Shown here: positions 16,684 through 26,410 of the stretch, piece after piece
Numbering within the stretch: position 1 is the stretch's first letter
How the letters are laid out: each line of letters starts with the position of its first letter
Origin: Pseudoalteromonas espejiana DSM 9414
GTDB lineage: Bacteria; Pseudomonadota; Gammaproteobacteria; Enterobacterales; Alteromonadaceae
Length of the DNA stretch: 64,000 nucleotides
Reading direction: 5' to 3'
Assembly: GCF_002221525.1 (NCBI RefSeq)
Contig: NZ_CP011028.1
Location: forward strand, 1,561,001 to 1,625,000
Position numbers and translations under genes: made by a program
The notes under the pieces: model-generated
Database searches by the model: none
What the model saw: only the letters and a program-made list of their open reading frames with translations
What the model was told of the DNA's origin: nothing

Positions 16684-17337
16684 TTAATTTTTTGGCAGTT
16701 TATTTATATAGCAATTAACTAAATTGGTCAGGGCAACGTGTTGCTCCGGAGTATTTATTGGCTTACTAAAATCGCCACTCACTGCTATAGCGCAGGCACC
16801 AGCATCAAACCATTGTGTTAAATTATCTAAATTTATACCGCCTACAGGCATTAGTTGTGCCTCAGAAAATGGGCCTGTTAACGCTTTAAAGTAATTAACC
16901 CCCATACTTCCTGCAGGAAATACCTTAATAATATCAGCGTTGTACTCTATTGCATTGGCTATATCGGTAGGTGTGAGTGCCCCCATTAAAACGGGTAAGC
17001 CATGCTGGTGAGCAAGCTCTACAACTGCTTTATTAGTGTTGGGCGTTACAATAAACTGCGCACCAGCATCTACTGCTTGCTGTGCAATATGTGTATTGAT
17101 AACTGTGCCAGCGCCTATAAGTATTTGCGGGTTCTTTGCGCGGGCATTAATAATTTCTTGCTCAAACCCCGGTGTATTAGAGGTTATCTCTAACACTTTT
17201 ATACCTGCAGAAATTAGGCAGTCTATTACATTAGTTACATCAGCTTGTTGTGCTAATCGAATGATAGCAACTAGCTTATGCTGCTTTATTAGTGTTACGA
17301 TTTTTTGTTTGGCTGAGTATGTGGCGTGGCTCATCAT
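16684..17337 (-). CDS. eda: KDPG aldolase (2-dehydro-3-deoxyphosphogluconate / 4-hydroxy-2-oxoglutarate aldolase)
   Basis: 217 residues, the usual length of Eda, which splits KDPG to pyruvate and glyceraldehyde-3-phosphate in the Entner-Doudoroff pathway. VLEITSNTPGF carries the catalytic Glu, FIVTPNTN the phosphate-site region, and DIIKVFPAGSMG the Schiff-base Lys. It stands alone here, without edd, zwf or a kinase. The protein begins with two Met codons, and either could be the start. The nirB promoter region lies directly downstream. Confidence 0.9.
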   Translation of the reverse strand: MMSHATYSAKQKIVTLIKQHKLVAIIRLAQQADVTNVIDCLISAGIKVLEITSNTPGFEQEIINARAKNPQILIGAGTVINTHIAQQAVDAGAQFIVTPNTNKAVVELAHQHGLPVLMGALTPTDIANAIEYNADIIKVFPAGSMGVNYFKALTGPFSEAQLMPVGGINLDNLTQWFDAGACAIAVSGDFSKPINTPEQHVALTNLVNCYINKLPKN

Positions 17338-17368
17338 TGTATGCTCAGTTAGTTAAGTTACAGGCAAT

Positions 17369-17397
17369 AAAAAACCGCTACTAGCAGCGGTTTTTTA
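17369..17397 (-). terminator. Intrinsic terminator between metG and eda
   Basis: AAAAACCGCT / AGCGGTTTTT with a six-base loop, with T-runs on both strands. It serves metG on the minus strand. Confidence 0.85.
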
Positions 17398-17407
17398 TTA
17401 AGTAATG

Positions 17408-19429
17408 TTACATTACACGCATACCTGGCTCTGAGCCGTCGTCTGGGTTAAGAATGTAAATTTCTTTACCGCCAGGGCCTGCGGCTAATACCATGCCCTC
17501 AGACATACCAAAGCGCATTTTACGAGGCTTAAGGTTTGCAACCATTACTGTAAGCTTACCTTCGATGTCCTCTGGTGCATAAGCTGATTTAATACCTGCA
17601 AATACTTGGCGAGTCTCGCCGCCTAAATCAAGAGTTAGTTTAAGTAGTTTGTCAGCGCCTTCAACGTGCTCTGCTTTTGCAATTTTAGCTACGCGTAAAT
17701 CTACTTTTGCAAAGTCATCAAACTCAATTTCATCGCTAATTGGCTCTTTTGCAAGTGGGCTATTTGGGTCAATCGTTACTTTTGACTCTAGGCTTTCTTT
17801 TGATTCATCAACCATTTTATTCACTTTATCCATTTCTACGCGTTGCATTAACGGCTTAAACTTATTAATAGGGTGGTTTACTAGTGCATTTTGAACACCA
17901 TCCCACGCTAGGTCGTCATTTAAAAAGGCTTCTACATTTGCAGCCATTGCTGGTAATACAGGTTTTAAATAGGTAATTAAAACGCGGAACAAGTTAAGGC
18001 CAAGCGAGCATACTTCGTGTGCTTCTTGTTGTTTTGCTTCGTCTTTAATAAGTACCCATGGGGCTGCGGCATCAATAAATTGGTTTGCTTTGTCGGCAAG
18101 GGCCATAATTTCACGAATGGCACGGCTGTATTCTCGGTTTTCATAATGAGCAGTAATGCTTGGTGCCGCTGCCTGAAATTCTTCAAGTAGTTCTGGCTGC
18201 ATAATAGTGCTACTTAGTTTGCCATCAAACTTTTTAGTAATAAAGCCTGCACAGCGACTCGCTATGTTTACTACTTTACCTACTAGATCTGAATTTACAC
18301 GTTGTGCAAAATCTTCTAGGTTTAAATCAAGGTCAATAATACCGCTGTTTAGTTTAGCTGCGTAGTAATAACGTAAATACTCTGGGTCTAGGTTATCAAG
18401 GTAAGTACGCGCTTTAATAAACGTGCCCTTTGATTTAGACATTTTTTCGCCATTTACGGTTACAAAACCATGAGCAAATACATTGGTTGGTTTTCTAAAG
18501 TTAGCGCCTTCTAGCATGGCTGGCCAAAATAAGCTGTGGAAGTAAATAATGTCTTTACCAATAAAGTGGTATAGCTCTGCCTCTGAACCTTCAGCCCAAA
18601 ATGCGTCAAAGTCTAGGCCTTTTTCGTCACATAGGTTTTTAAAGCTGGCCATGTAACCAATTGGCGCATCTAGCCAAACGTAAAAGTATTTACCTGGTGC
18701 ATTTGGAATTTCAAAACCAAAGTAAGGCGCATCACGGCTAATATCCCACTGCTGTAGTCCATCGGTAAACCATTCGTCTAGCTTGTTAGCCATTTCTTGT
18801 TGAATGGAGCCTGAGTGTAACCACTCTTTTAACATGCCTTCAAATGCAGGTAGGTCAAAAAAGTAATGTTCAGAGTCTTTTAAAATTGGCTCAGCACCCG
18901 ACATAACAGAACGCGGGTTAATTAGCTCTGTAGGGCTGTAAGTTGCGCCACACGAGTCACAGCTGTCGCCATTTTGGTTTTCAGACTTACACGTTGGGCA
19001 AGTACCCGTTACAAAGCGATCAGGTAAAAATATGCCTTTTTCAGGGTCAAACAATTGCGAAATAGTGTGCTTTTTAATATGACCGGCATCGTTTAGACGG
19101 TTATAAATAAGCTCACTCAGCTCTTTATTTTCTGAGCTGTGAGTACTGTGGTATTTATCAAACTTAATGTTGAAGTCGGCAAAGTCGCGTTGGCGTTCAA
19201 TGCTTACATTTTTTACCATTTCTTCAGGCGTGATCCCTTGCTTTTGCGCATTAAGCATAATTGGCGTGCCGTGGGCATCGTCGGCGCAAACATAATATGC
19301 TTCATGGCCTTGTAGCTTTTGAAAACGTGACCAAATATCAGTTTGAATGTATTCCAATAAATGGCCTAAGTGAGTAGGGCCATTAGCATAAGGTAATGCG
19401 CTGGTAATGAGGATCTTTCGCTGCGTCAT
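17408..19429 (-). CDS. metG: Methionyl-tRNA synthetase
   Basis: 673 residues, class I synthetase that charges tRNA-Met. It has the HIGH-like HLGHLLEY near residue 22, a four-Cys zinc knuckle ([17 protein letters not shown]), KMSKSKGTF near residue 335, and a C-terminal EMAP/tRNA-binding domain ([18 protein letters not shown] onward) that supports dimerisation. I use ATG 19429 ([17 protein letters not shown]), the family N-terminus; an upstream in-frame start at 19486 adds 19 unrelated residues. It is divergent from apbC, the same arrangement as in many gammaproteobacteria. Confidence 0.95.
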   Translation of the reverse strand: MTQRKILITSALPYANGPTHLGHLLEYIQTDIWSRFQKLQGHEAYYVCADDAHGTPIMLNAQKQGITPEEMVKNVSIERQRDFADFNIKFDKYHSTHSSENKELSELIYNRLNDAGHIKKHTISQLFDPEKGIFLPDRFVTGTCPTCKSENQNGDSCDSCGATYSPTELINPRSVMSGAEPILKDSEHYFFDLPAFEGMLKEWLHSGSIQQEMANKLDEWFTDGLQQWDISRDAPYFGFEIPNAPGKYFYVWLDAPIGYMASFKNLCDEKGLDFDAFWAEGSEAELYHFIGKDIIYFHSLFWPAMLEGANFRKPTNVFAHGFVTVNGEKMSKSKGTFIKARTYLDNLDPEYLRYYYAAKLNSGIIDLDLNLEDFAQRVNSDLVGKVVNIASRCAGFITKKFDGKLSSTIMQPELLEEFQAAAPSITAHYENREYSRAIREIMALADKANQFIDAAAPWVLIKDEAKQQEAHEVCSLGLNLFRVLITYLKPVLPAMAANVEAFLNDDLAWDGVQNALVNHPINKFKPLMQRVEMDKVNKMVDESKESLESKVTIDPNSPLAKEPISDEIEFDDFAKVDLRVAKIAKAEHVEGADKLLKLTLDLGGETRQVFAGIKSAYAPEDIEGKLTVMVANLKPRKMRFGMSEGMVLAAGPGGKEIYILNPDDGSEPGMRVM

Positions 19430-19616
19430 AATTATTCCGAATTGAGGATAACTCACCATTTTGACTGTAAAAAGGAGAGCTATCATTAATATATCTACAA
19501 GCTAGTGGCTAACAGTACGCATAGCTTATGGATTTTTGTTAATTGACTGGTGTTAATGCCCTGAATGTTACATAATTCTGTGGCACTTTTCATCAAAGAA
19601 ACGCTATTTAATTGCT

Positions 19617-20693
19617 ATGTTTGGACTGTCAAAACTATTCTCTTCTAAATCGGTGCAAAAACAACCGATTATTACTGCCTTAGCGGCGTATCGTAGCGCG
19701 GCTTTTGCCGTGGGTATTGATGAAAGCTTTATCGATACAATTTCTCAAAATGACGATAAATCTATACTTATAAAACTTACGCTGCCTTTTGCAGCGCAAT
19801 CAGAAATGCCAAAGGTTGAGCAGCATGTAAGTGAAAGCTTAAACGTACCTGTGGTAATTGAATCTGTGGTTAGCATTAAAGAGCCTGCCAAATTTAAAGC
19901 CATTAAACATATTGTGCTTATTGCCTCGGGTAAAGGCGGGGTGGGTAAATCTACCACTGCGGTAAATTTAGCGGGGGCACTTAAAAATGAAGGCGCAAAA
20001 GTAGGAATTTTAGATGCCGATATTTATGGGCCGTCTATCCCTATGTTATTAGGGCTTGTAGGCGCAGAGCCGCAAACCAAAGATAACAAACTACTACAAC
20101 CATTTGATGCCAACAGTATTAAAGCCCAATCAATTGGCTTTTTAGTGCCAAGTGACGATGCTACCGTATGGCGCGGGCCAATGGCCTCGGGAGCGCTCAA
20201 CCAATTATTAAACGAAACCGATTGGGGCGAGCTTGATTATTTAATTGTTGATATGCCGCCAGGTACCGGTGATATACAATTAACCATGAGTCAAAAAGTA
20301 CCCGCAAGTGGCACTGTTATTGTTACTACCCCACAAGATTTAGCGCTTGCCGATGCGCAAAAGGGTATAGCCATGTTTAATAAAGTAAATGTGCCTGTAC
20401 TTGGCCTTATAGAAAACATGAGCCATTACATTTGTACTCACTGCGGTGAAGCAAACCATGTATTTGGCAAAGACGGCGCCGAAAAACTTGCCCATAAGCA
20501 CGGCGTACCCGTATTAAGCCATATTCCCCTTGCCATAGATATTCGTGAATATTCTGAGCAGGGCAAACTTATTGCCAGCGATAACAGTGCCGCAATAAGT
20601 AAAACATACAGCGCAGCAGCGAGGCTAATGGCCAGCACGCTTTACTATCAACAGCATCACAATGCGATTGAAATTGTGATTACAGAAGATTAA
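19617..20693 (+). CDS. apbC: Iron-sulfur cluster carrier ATPase ApbC/Mrp
   Basis: 358 residues. An N-terminal MIP18-like domain (about 1-95) precedes a P-loop NTPase with the deviant Walker [10 protein letters not shown] near residue 108. The CxxC pair [14 protein letters not shown] near residue 275 binds the cluster at the dimer interface. The protein delivers Fe-S clusters to apo-proteins in the cytoplasm. The ribosome-binding site is weak. dcd follows after 5 nt. Confidence 0.93.
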   Translation: MFGLSKLFSSKSVQKQPIITALAAYRSAAFAVGIDESFIDTISQNDDKSILIKLTLPFAAQSEMPKVEQHVSESLNVPVVIESVVSIKEPAKFKAIKHIVLIASGKGGVGKSTTAVNLAGALKNEGAKVGILDADIYGPSIPMLLGLVGAEPQTKDNKLLQPFDANSIKAQSIGFLVPSDDATVWRGPMASGALNQLLNETDWGELDYLIVDMPPGTGDIQLTMSQKVPASGTVIVTTPQDLALADAQKGIAMFNKVNVPVLGLIENMSHYICTHCGEANHVFGKDGAEKLAHKHGVPVLSHIPLAIDIREYSEQGKLIASDNSAAISKTYSAAARLMASTLYYQQHHNAIEIVITED

Positions 20694-20698
20694 TAAAA

Positions 20699-21283
20699 AT
20701 GAGACTTTCAGACACACATATTAAAGAATACTTAAACGATGGCCGTATTGTTATTGAGCCTGCGCCAACAAGCGAAATGATTTCGGGTGTAACCGCCGAC
20801 TTACGCTTAGGGAATAAGTTTAGAACCTTTAATGCACATAATGCAGCCTTCGTGGATTTAAGCGGCCCTAAAGATCAGTTAAATAAAGCCATGGAATCAA
20901 TAATGAGTGAAGAAATTGAGCTTGCTGATGGCGAGGCTTTCTTTTTGCACCCAGGCGAGCTTGCGCTGGCCATTACGCATGAAAAAGTAACATTACCTGC
21001 CGATATTGTAGGCTGGTTAGACGGGCGTTCGTCGCTTGCCCGCCTTGGTTTAATGGTGCATGTAACCGCACACAGAATCGACCCTGGCTGGAGTGGTAAT
21101 ATTGTTTTAGAGTTTTATAACTCAGGTAAGTTGCCACTAGCACTGCGCCCAATGATGAAAATTGGTGCAATGAGTTTTGAAATGCTTTCAGGCCCGTGCG
21201 AAAACCCATACAACATTCGTAAAGACGCAAAATATAAAGATCAAAGTAGTGCGGTAGCAAGCCGTATTAGTGACGATAAATAA
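20699..21283 (+). CDS. dcd: dCTP deaminase
   Basis: 194 residues, exactly the usual length; it deaminates dCTP to dUTP for thymidylate synthesis. The conserved core [20 protein letters not shown] carries the catalytic Glu-side loop and the trimer contacts, followed by [18 protein letters not shown]. It is co-directional with apbC and probably co-transcribed, and converges on the CLCA_X gene 16 nt beyond its stop. Confidence 0.95.
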   Translation: MRLSDTHIKEYLNDGRIVIEPAPTSEMISGVTADLRLGNKFRTFNAHNAAFVDLSGPKDQLNKAMESIMSEEIELADGEAFFLHPGELALAITHEKVTLPADIVGWLDGRSSLARLGLMVHVTAHRIDPGWSGNIVLEFYNSGKLPLALRPMMKIGAMSFEMLSGPCENPYNIRKDAKYKDQSSAVASRISDDK

Positions 21284-21299
21284 CCAGTTAATATAGACA

Positions 21300-22085
21300 T
21301 TACTCGTCTGTTTTATGAAGCGCATAACCCAGTAATTCAAAATAACGGTTAAGCGCTTTATTTGCGTTATTAACATGCTGAGCATTTGGGTATATTAAAT
21401 TACTGCTTTTTAAGCCACTAACCAAAAAGCTATTTTGAATAGTGCTGTGAGCATCTATACAGGCTTCAAAGCAGCGCGCCGCTAATTCCTCAGGCATACT
21501 CATGTAATTCATGTTATGCGCTTGGTCGTGTTTTATGCACGTTTGTACGAATTCATTCGCATCTTCCCCATTTAAATCTAAAAACACGCTTTTGTAAAAA
21601 TTGTTTAGCGCACTATTAAGTGGGTGCGATAAATTTGGTGTATTTGAAAGCCACAATTTTGATGCAAATCCAAAGCGAGGTTTGGCTGCAAATAAGTGCT
21701 CGCTTATATGATGATCAAATGCATGAAACCATTCGTGGGCTAGCGCGCCACCACCGGCATTTTTAGCAAGCGCTAAGGTTTGGTCGGCAGCGTTATAGTG
21801 CGCTTGCACACCTTTTTGACCGCCGTGACCAAATGCAAAATTAAGTTTACCGCGAAGGCCAATCGCTTTTGGCGGTAAATGCAGTATTTGAGCAAGGTCC
21901 GCGAGGGCATCGTAAATTAAATTAGCACTTATGAAGCGCTCTTCTTTGGTAACCCATTTACCCACCACCATAGATCTAAATCCAAAGGTAGTTCTTATAT
22001 CGCTAAAGTCGACTTGGTCGTCAAAGCGGTAATCGGGGCCTTGGCGTGTAAAGCCTCGTTTTAATCTGTTTGGGTAGTTTCGCAT
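21300..22085 (-). CDS. CLCA_X / LPD1-like protein with HExxH motif (possible zinc metalloprotease)
   Basis: 261 residues of a poorly studied family seen in marine gammaproteobacteria. The first half (FSDIRTTFGFRSMVVGKWV ... ALADLAQILHLPPKAIGLRG is the recognisable segment, abbreviated) resembles LPD1-type domains of polyvalent proteins. HEWFHAFDHHI near residue 112 fits an HExxH zinc-protease core with a third ligand further on. No signal peptide is seen, so it is probably cytoplasmic. It lies 16 nt after tapT and could be in its operon. Activity is inferred from the motif only. Confidence 0.65.
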   Translation of the reverse strand: MRNYPNRLKRGFTRQGPDYRFDDQVDFSDIRTTFGFRSMVVGKWVTKEERFISANLIYDALADLAQILHLPPKAIGLRGKLNFAFGHGGQKGVQAHYNAADQTLALAKNAGGGALAHEWFHAFDHHISEHLFAAKPRFGFASKLWLSNTPNLSHPLNSALNNFYKSVFLDLNGEDANEFVQTCIKHDQAHNMNYMSMPEELAARCFEACIDAHSTIQNSFLVSGLKSSNLIYPNAQHVNNANKALNRYFELLGYALHKTDE

Positions 22086-22101
22086 GCGCTAATTTTATAG
22101 A

Positions 22102-22698
22102 TTAATTTAAGTAACGTGCTTTTACGTGTTCGGGCATGTGTTGGGTTTGTTTTTTTATTAATTCATCTAACAAATTATAAAGTGGCGCGGGGTTTAACTG
22201 CTCTATTAAAAACAAACTATGTGCAACGGCTTCAAGTGTTGAGAGGCTATCGGCTCTAGGGGCTTTTCTAATTGCGTAACGGTTAGTAGGCAACTGCTTA
22301 AAGCTGACTGTTTTAAACTGATTTAACAGCGTTGTGAGCTGTAATATTTTGTAGGCTTTTTTCCATGTGCCGTCTATCACAATTAAATGAGTGATATTGT
22401 TTATCTCAGCGCTTTTTGCTTTCTCATCTAAATTTATAGCCTTCCCATTAGGGTAAAGTAAAACTGTTGATTCTAAAGGTAGGCTTTTTAGTATTGCAAA
22501 GTCGTTATTATTTTCACCTTTGACTATTTGGCAACCAGTTAGGCTTAAATTAACTAATTTAGCGGTGTTTTTAGCTATTTTTTCTTCGCTTGGGTGTTGT
22601 AGAATAATAACTCTAATTTTGTTGTTTATATGTGAAACAGCCCTGCATATACAGGTTGAGGGCGTGAACTGACAGCGTTCGCAAAGTTGGCGGGTCAT
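22102..22698 (-). CDS. tapT: tRNA-uridine aminocarboxypropyltransferase (DTW domain)
   Basis: 198 residues with an N-terminal zinc ribbon (CERCQFTPSTCICR) and the DTW core (LIVIDGTWKKAYKI near residue 110; YAIRKAPRADSLSTLEAVA). TapT makes acp3U47 in the tRNA variable loop using SAM. The length is slightly below the E. coli enzyme (about 230). The start ATG 22698 gives MTRQLCERC, which fits the family. Confidence 0.88.
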   Translation of the reverse strand: MTRQLCERCQFTPSTCICRAVSHINNKIRVIILQHPSEEKIAKNTAKLVNLSLTGCQIVKGENNNDFAILKSLPLESTVLLYPNGKAINLDEKAKSAEINNITHLIVIDGTWKKAYKILQLTTLLNQFKTVSFKQLPTNRYAIRKAPRADSLSTLEAVAHSLFLIEQLNPAPLYNLLDELIKKQTQHMPEHVKARYLN

Positions 22699-22833
22699 TA
22701 ATAAACTTTTTGCTGATGTATTTAATATAATTATACATTTATAAAGTAATAAAGTTGGAATTTTTTACGCATAGATATACAGTAATACTATTAACTATAA
22801 AAAAGACATGGATTGTTTATAAGGGCTTAAAAT

Positions 22834-23178
22834 ATGACAGAAGTACAAATTGATGTGGCTGCTTTAGAGAGCATGCAATCGTTACTTGGTGAACAGTTTA
22901 AAGATACACTGGAATTTTGTTGCAGTGAGTTTGAACGTTTGGGAAATGAAGTAATTGCAACATTAGGGAACGATAAAGAAGCGTCTATTCGCCACGCCCA
23001 TAGTTTAAAATCAAATGCTGCACAGTTTGGTGCTACAAGTTTATCTGAGGTAGCACGCGATATTGAATTAAGTCTTAACCAAGATAACTTAGACCAAGCT
23101 ACTTCTGCTTCTGCTTATTTAATGGCGCAAGTAACGGGCTCGCAGGCTAAGTTAAACGAATGGTTAGCAACGAATTAG
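22834..23178 (+). CDS. Stand-alone Hpt (histidine phosphotransfer) protein
   Basis: 114 residues forming the four-helix Hpt bundle. HSLKSNAAQFGA contains the phospho-acceptor His56 and the conserved Lys three residues on. It would relay phosphate between a hybrid sensor kinase and a response regulator, but neither is nearby, so the pathway is unknown. The gene stands alone between tapT (divergent) and alaA, about 340 bp away. Confidence 0.85.
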   Translation: MTEVQIDVAALESMQSLLGEQFKDTLEFCCSEFERLGNEVIATLGNDKEASIRHAHSLKSNAAQFGATSLSEVARDIELSLNQDNLDQATSASAYLMAQVTGSQAKLNEWLATN

Positions 23179-23517
23179 TTAATTGAGCATAAACGTGAAT
23201 TTATTTCAGTCTTAAGCAATTAATTAGGCTAGTATTTTGCGCCTTTAATAGGTTAATCTATGCCTTAACTAGGGCGTGTTTGGCCTTTCGAGAATAATTT
23301 TTTTGCAGAGTGTTTAATTTTTAAATTAGCTAAAGCACATGTGTTGTTAATGTATAAAACAATAACAACACATAAAACTCTATTTAAGGGCGCTTTACGC
23401 AACTTTCCTACTCGAATTACCAAACCAAATCAGGTTATATCCCACGCGCTGCGAAAACCCCTCCCTAGATTTAACAAATTTTGATTTAACAAAGCCACTA
23501 CGCCCAAAGAGGTAGCA
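23179..23517. other. Long region upstream of alaA with inverted and direct repeats
   Basis: No gene is seen. It holds a perfect 11-bp inverted repeat ATGTGTTGTTA/TAACAACACAT (23339-23349 and 23363-23373; loop 13) and an 11-bp direct repeat GATTTAACAAA at 23468 and 23483, just ahead of alaA. No T-run follows the hairpin. These could be a leader structure and tandem regulator sites. Confidence 0.4.
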
Positions 23518-24735
23518 ATGTCAGATATAAAAAAGAGTCATAAACTAGAAGGTGTATGTTATGACATTCGTGGGCCGGTTTTAGCGCAAGCTAAAAAAAT
23601 GGAAGACGAAGGTCAAAAGGTTCTTAAATTAAATATTGGTAATCCGGCTGCATTTGGCTTTGATATGCCAGAAGATATGCACCGCGATATTATCCGTAAT
23701 TTATACTCGGCCCAAGGCTATTGTGATTCTAAAGGGCTTTATTCTGCACGTGTGGCGGTTTATCAGCATTACCAGCAACGTGGCTTGTATAATTTAGACG
23801 TAGATAATATTTATATTGGTAATGGCGTGAGTGAGCTTATTCAAATGATCACGCAAGCGTTACTAAACAACGATGATGAAGTGCTTATTCCTGCGCCTGA
23901 TTACCCTTTGTGGACGGCATCGGTTAAGTTGGCTGGTGGTAATCCGGTTCATTATTTATGTGATGAAGAGCAAGATTGGTTTCCGGATATTGCGGATATA
24001 AAAAGTAAAATTACATCTAAAACTAAAGCATTGGTGCTCATAAATCCAAATAACCCAACCGGTGCGGTTTACAGCGACGACTTACTTAAAGAGCTAATTA
24101 ATATTGCGCGCGAGCATAAACTATTACTGTTGAGCGATGAAATCTACGAAAAGATTTTATACGATGGAATAACGCATACCTCCATTGGTGCGCTTTGCGA
24201 TGACGTGCCAATAATTACATTTAATGGGTTAGCTAAAACGTACCGAGCAGCAGGTATAAGAATGGGCTGGATGGTACTCAGTGGACGCACATCAGCAATG
24301 GAAGATTTACGCAAAGGGCTCGATATTTTATCCTCTATGCGGTTATGTGCCAATGTACCGGCTCAATATGCAATTCAACAAGCATTGGGTGGCGTACAAT
24401 CAATAGACAGCTTAATAGACCCAGGCGGGCGGTTGTATGTTCAGCGTGATATAGCTTGGCGCGGGCTTAACGCCATAGATGGCATTAGCTGTAAAAAACC
24501 TAAAGGGGCGCTTTACGCTTTTGCTAAAGTAGACACAGCGCATTTTAATGTAACAGATGACGAAAAAATGATGTTTGATTTGCTAAAAGCAGAAAAAATA
24601 TTACTTGTACATGGGCGAGCATTTAACTGGCCTGAGCCTGATCATTTTAGATTAGTGTTTTTACCTAATAAGGACGATCTGTCTAGTGCGATGCTTAAAA
24701 TGCAGCGCTTTTTTAAAGACTATCGCCAAGTTTAG
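23518..24735 (+). CDS. alaA: Glutamate-pyruvate aminotransferase AlaA
   Basis: 405 residues, a fold-type I PLP aminotransferase matching E. coli AlaA across its N-terminus (SHKLEGVCYDIRGPVL) and core (LKLNIGNPAAFGFDMPE, YCDSKGLYSARVAV). It makes alanine from pyruvate and glutamate. NPNNPTGAVY and the Schiff-base Lys in FNGLAKTYRAAG are present. The ribosome-binding site AGAGG precedes ATG 23518. The gene is monocistronic and ends at a strong terminator. Confidence 0.94.
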   Translation: MSDIKKSHKLEGVCYDIRGPVLAQAKKMEDEGQKVLKLNIGNPAAFGFDMPEDMHRDIIRNLYSAQGYCDSKGLYSARVAVYQHYQQRGLYNLDVDNIYIGNGVSELIQMITQALLNNDDEVLIPAPDYPLWTASVKLAGGNPVHYLCDEEQDWFPDIADIKSKITSKTKALVLINPNNPTGAVYSDDLLKELINIAREHKLLLLSDEIYEKILYDGITHTSIGALCDDVPIITFNGLAKTYRAAGIRMGWMVLSGRTSAMEDLRKGLDILSSMRLCANVPAQYAIQQALGGVQSIDSLIDPGGRLYVQRDIAWRGLNAIDGISCKKPKGALYAFAKVDTAHFNVTDDEKMMFDLLKAEKILLVHGRAFNWPEPDHFRLVFLPNKDDLSSAMLKMQRFFKDYRQV

Positions 24736-24762
24736 TTAATTCCAACTAACGCGTTGTAAAAT

Positions 24763-24791
24763 AAAAAACGAGCTTAAATAGCTCGTTTTTT
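24763..24791. terminator. Bidirectional intrinsic terminator after alaA
   Basis: AAAAAACGAGC / GCTCGTTTTTT with a seven-base loop, between the convergent alaA and the glycine-zipper gene. Confidence 0.9.
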
Positions 24792-24819
24792 ATTATAGCG
24801 ATAATGCTAATACGCGCTA

Positions 24820-25290
24820 TTAGTAAGCGCGGTCTACTCTTACAGTGTTATCACTTAAATAGACAAGGCGTACGTTATCACCTTTACTAAAGCGCATTGA
24901 CTGGTCTTGGTCTTGTACCACCATGTATTGGTCGCCGTTTTCTACTTGAATTAGTAATTCGACTAGGTGCGTTTGTTTATAATAGATTTTTTTTTGCTGA
25001 TTATTATGGGCAACGCTACCACCAATTACAGAACCTAAAATGGTTGCGACCGTTCGCCCGCTTCCGCCACCAAACTGATTACCCACTACACCACCGAGTA
25101 GGGCACCGCCAAAGGTTTTCCAACCACTGTTTTTATCTTGGACGAGTTCTTGCTCAGTTATTTTGCGAACAGATTTTACATCACCAAATAACACTTGCTG
25201 CACGGGTACGGCTTTATTTCGCTCGTAGTTTGCAAAGCTTGGATTGCTGATTGTAAGTAAAGTGCACATTATTAGCGTTAAGGCTTTCAT
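24820..25290 (-). CDS. Glycine-zipper outer-membrane-associated protein
   Basis: 156 residues with an N-terminal signal peptide (MKALTLIMCTLLTISNPSFA) and a glycine-zipper segment GGALLGGVVGNQFGGGSG ... ILGSVIGGSVAHN near residues 60-95. This pattern occurs in SlyB and 17-kDa-antigen-like envelope proteins. Unlike those, no clear lipobox Cys is seen. The C-terminal part is a short soluble domain. It follows lpoB on the same strand after about 60 bp, suggesting an envelope role alongside that cluster. Confidence 0.75.
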   Translation of the reverse strand: MKALTLIMCTLLTISNPSFANYERNKAVPVQQVLFGDVKSVRKITEQELVQDKNSGWKTFGGALLGGVVGNQFGGGSGRTVATILGSVIGGSVAHNNQQKKIYYKQTHLVELLIQVENGDQYMVVQDQDQSMRFSKGDNVRLVYLSDNTVRVDRAY

Positions 25291-25348
25291 AATAGTCTCC
25301 TGTTGGTTGCCATATACGTATTATGTGTAATACGTATATGGCTTTAAA

Positions 25349-25969
25349 TTACCAACCAAATGTCGATTTTTCTTTCGTTTTACGAATTTCTGTTTCGTCT
25401 GCCCACTCTACTAGGCCGCTTTCCATATCCATTAAACGCATTGTAAATTTGTAATACACGTCTGATTTGTCGGCATTAGATTTTACAATGCTCGATAAAT
25501 TTCCGTATAGCATGTATTGCGCGCCAATTTGTTTACCAAAAGCAACCGCGGTTGCAGGGTTTACAAGAGCGTCTTCGTTTTGGAAATTAAGTTGTTCGCG
25601 CACTGACTCAACACGGGTCATATCTACAAAACGGAACTTACCACTGCGCAGCATTTGCGTAGAGATTGAATCGGTGATTGATTCGGTATCAATGTGTTCG
25701 CTGGTTTTATTTTTAATTCGCTCTACAAATACCACAGGGCGTTTGTTTTGCGTCATTGTGCCAACCACAGGCGAGCTAAGTAGTGAGTCGGTCATTTGGC
25801 TGGCTACTTTTTGTAAATCGGTAGAGCCAAAGTTAATATCAGTCGTCTCTACTGCTTGTGCATCACCGTAGCTTACTACAGCTTTGTTAGCACAGCCGCT
25901 AAGTACCAAAGCACTTAGGCCAACGAGTGCGTAGCTAGATAGCGTTTTAAATTGTGTTACTTTCATCAT
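25349..25969 (-). CDS. lpoB: Penicillin-binding protein activator LpoB
   Basis: 206 residues of an outer-membrane lipoprotein that reaches through the periplasm to activate PBP1b. The lipobox is LVLSGCANK near residue 26. The core RPVVFVERIKNKTSEHIDT and GAQYMLYGNLSSIV match the LpoB fold. It sits 7 bp after ycfL, as lpoB/ycfL lie together in E. coli. The start is one of two adjacent Met codons. Confidence 0.9.
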   Translation of the reverse strand: MMKVTQFKTLSSYALVGLSALVLSGCANKAVVSYGDAQAVETTDINFGSTDLQKVASQMTDSLLSSPVVGTMTQNKRPVVFVERIKNKTSEHIDTESITDSISTQMLRSGKFRFVDMTRVESVREQLNFQNEDALVNPATAVAFGKQIGAQYMLYGNLSSIVKSNADKSDVYYKFTMRLMDMESGLVEWADETEIRKTKEKSTFGW

Positions 25970-25976
25970 TTTACCC

Positions 25977-26402
25977 TTACTCTTTAAATTCTTGTGCGTC
26001 GGTAGATACTTCTCTCACTGCTAGCGAAAACGTTACCGCAGTTGGTGTAGGTGCTAAACCAGGTAATTGTGTTTTAGAAAAACCAAACAGTGTTAAAGCT
26101 TGCCAAGGCGAGTGGTTGCCTTTAATGACAAAGCCGTCTTTGTCGTACCAATTAAATTGATATTGTAAATACTGCGATTTTTTATATTGGCTGCTGAGCG
26201 TGACTACCACATCGGTGAGCTGGTTAGTTTGGCGCGTTTTAACATCGGTAATAGCAAGTTTTTCACCAAGAGCAGGATTATCAACATGTAACTGCTCGTT
26301 AAATGTATTTTTGCTTTGCTCAACCGATATCCCTGATGTAACAGGTTGTGTTGCACATGCACTTAGCATTATTGCAGCCACAAATGGCAAAGTATATTTC
26401 AT
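25977..26402 (-). CDS. ycfL: YcfL-family lipoprotein
   Basis: 141 residues with lipobox IMLSACATQ and a DUF1425-like domain (QYQFNWYDKDGFVI, LTLFGFSKTQLPGLAPTPTA). The function is not established. It lies between the COG3014 TPR lipoprotein and lpoB with gaps under 10 bp, so the three are almost surely one operon linked to peptidoglycan synthesis. Confidence 0.85.
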   Translation of the reverse strand: MKYTLPFVAAIMLSACATQPVTSGISVEQSKNTFNEQLHVDNPALGEKLAITDVKTRQTNQLTDVVVTLSSQYKKSQYLQYQFNWYDKDGFVIKGNHSPWQALTLFGFSKTQLPGLAPTPTAVTFSLAVREVSTDAQEFKE

Positions 26403-26410
26403 GATGACTC

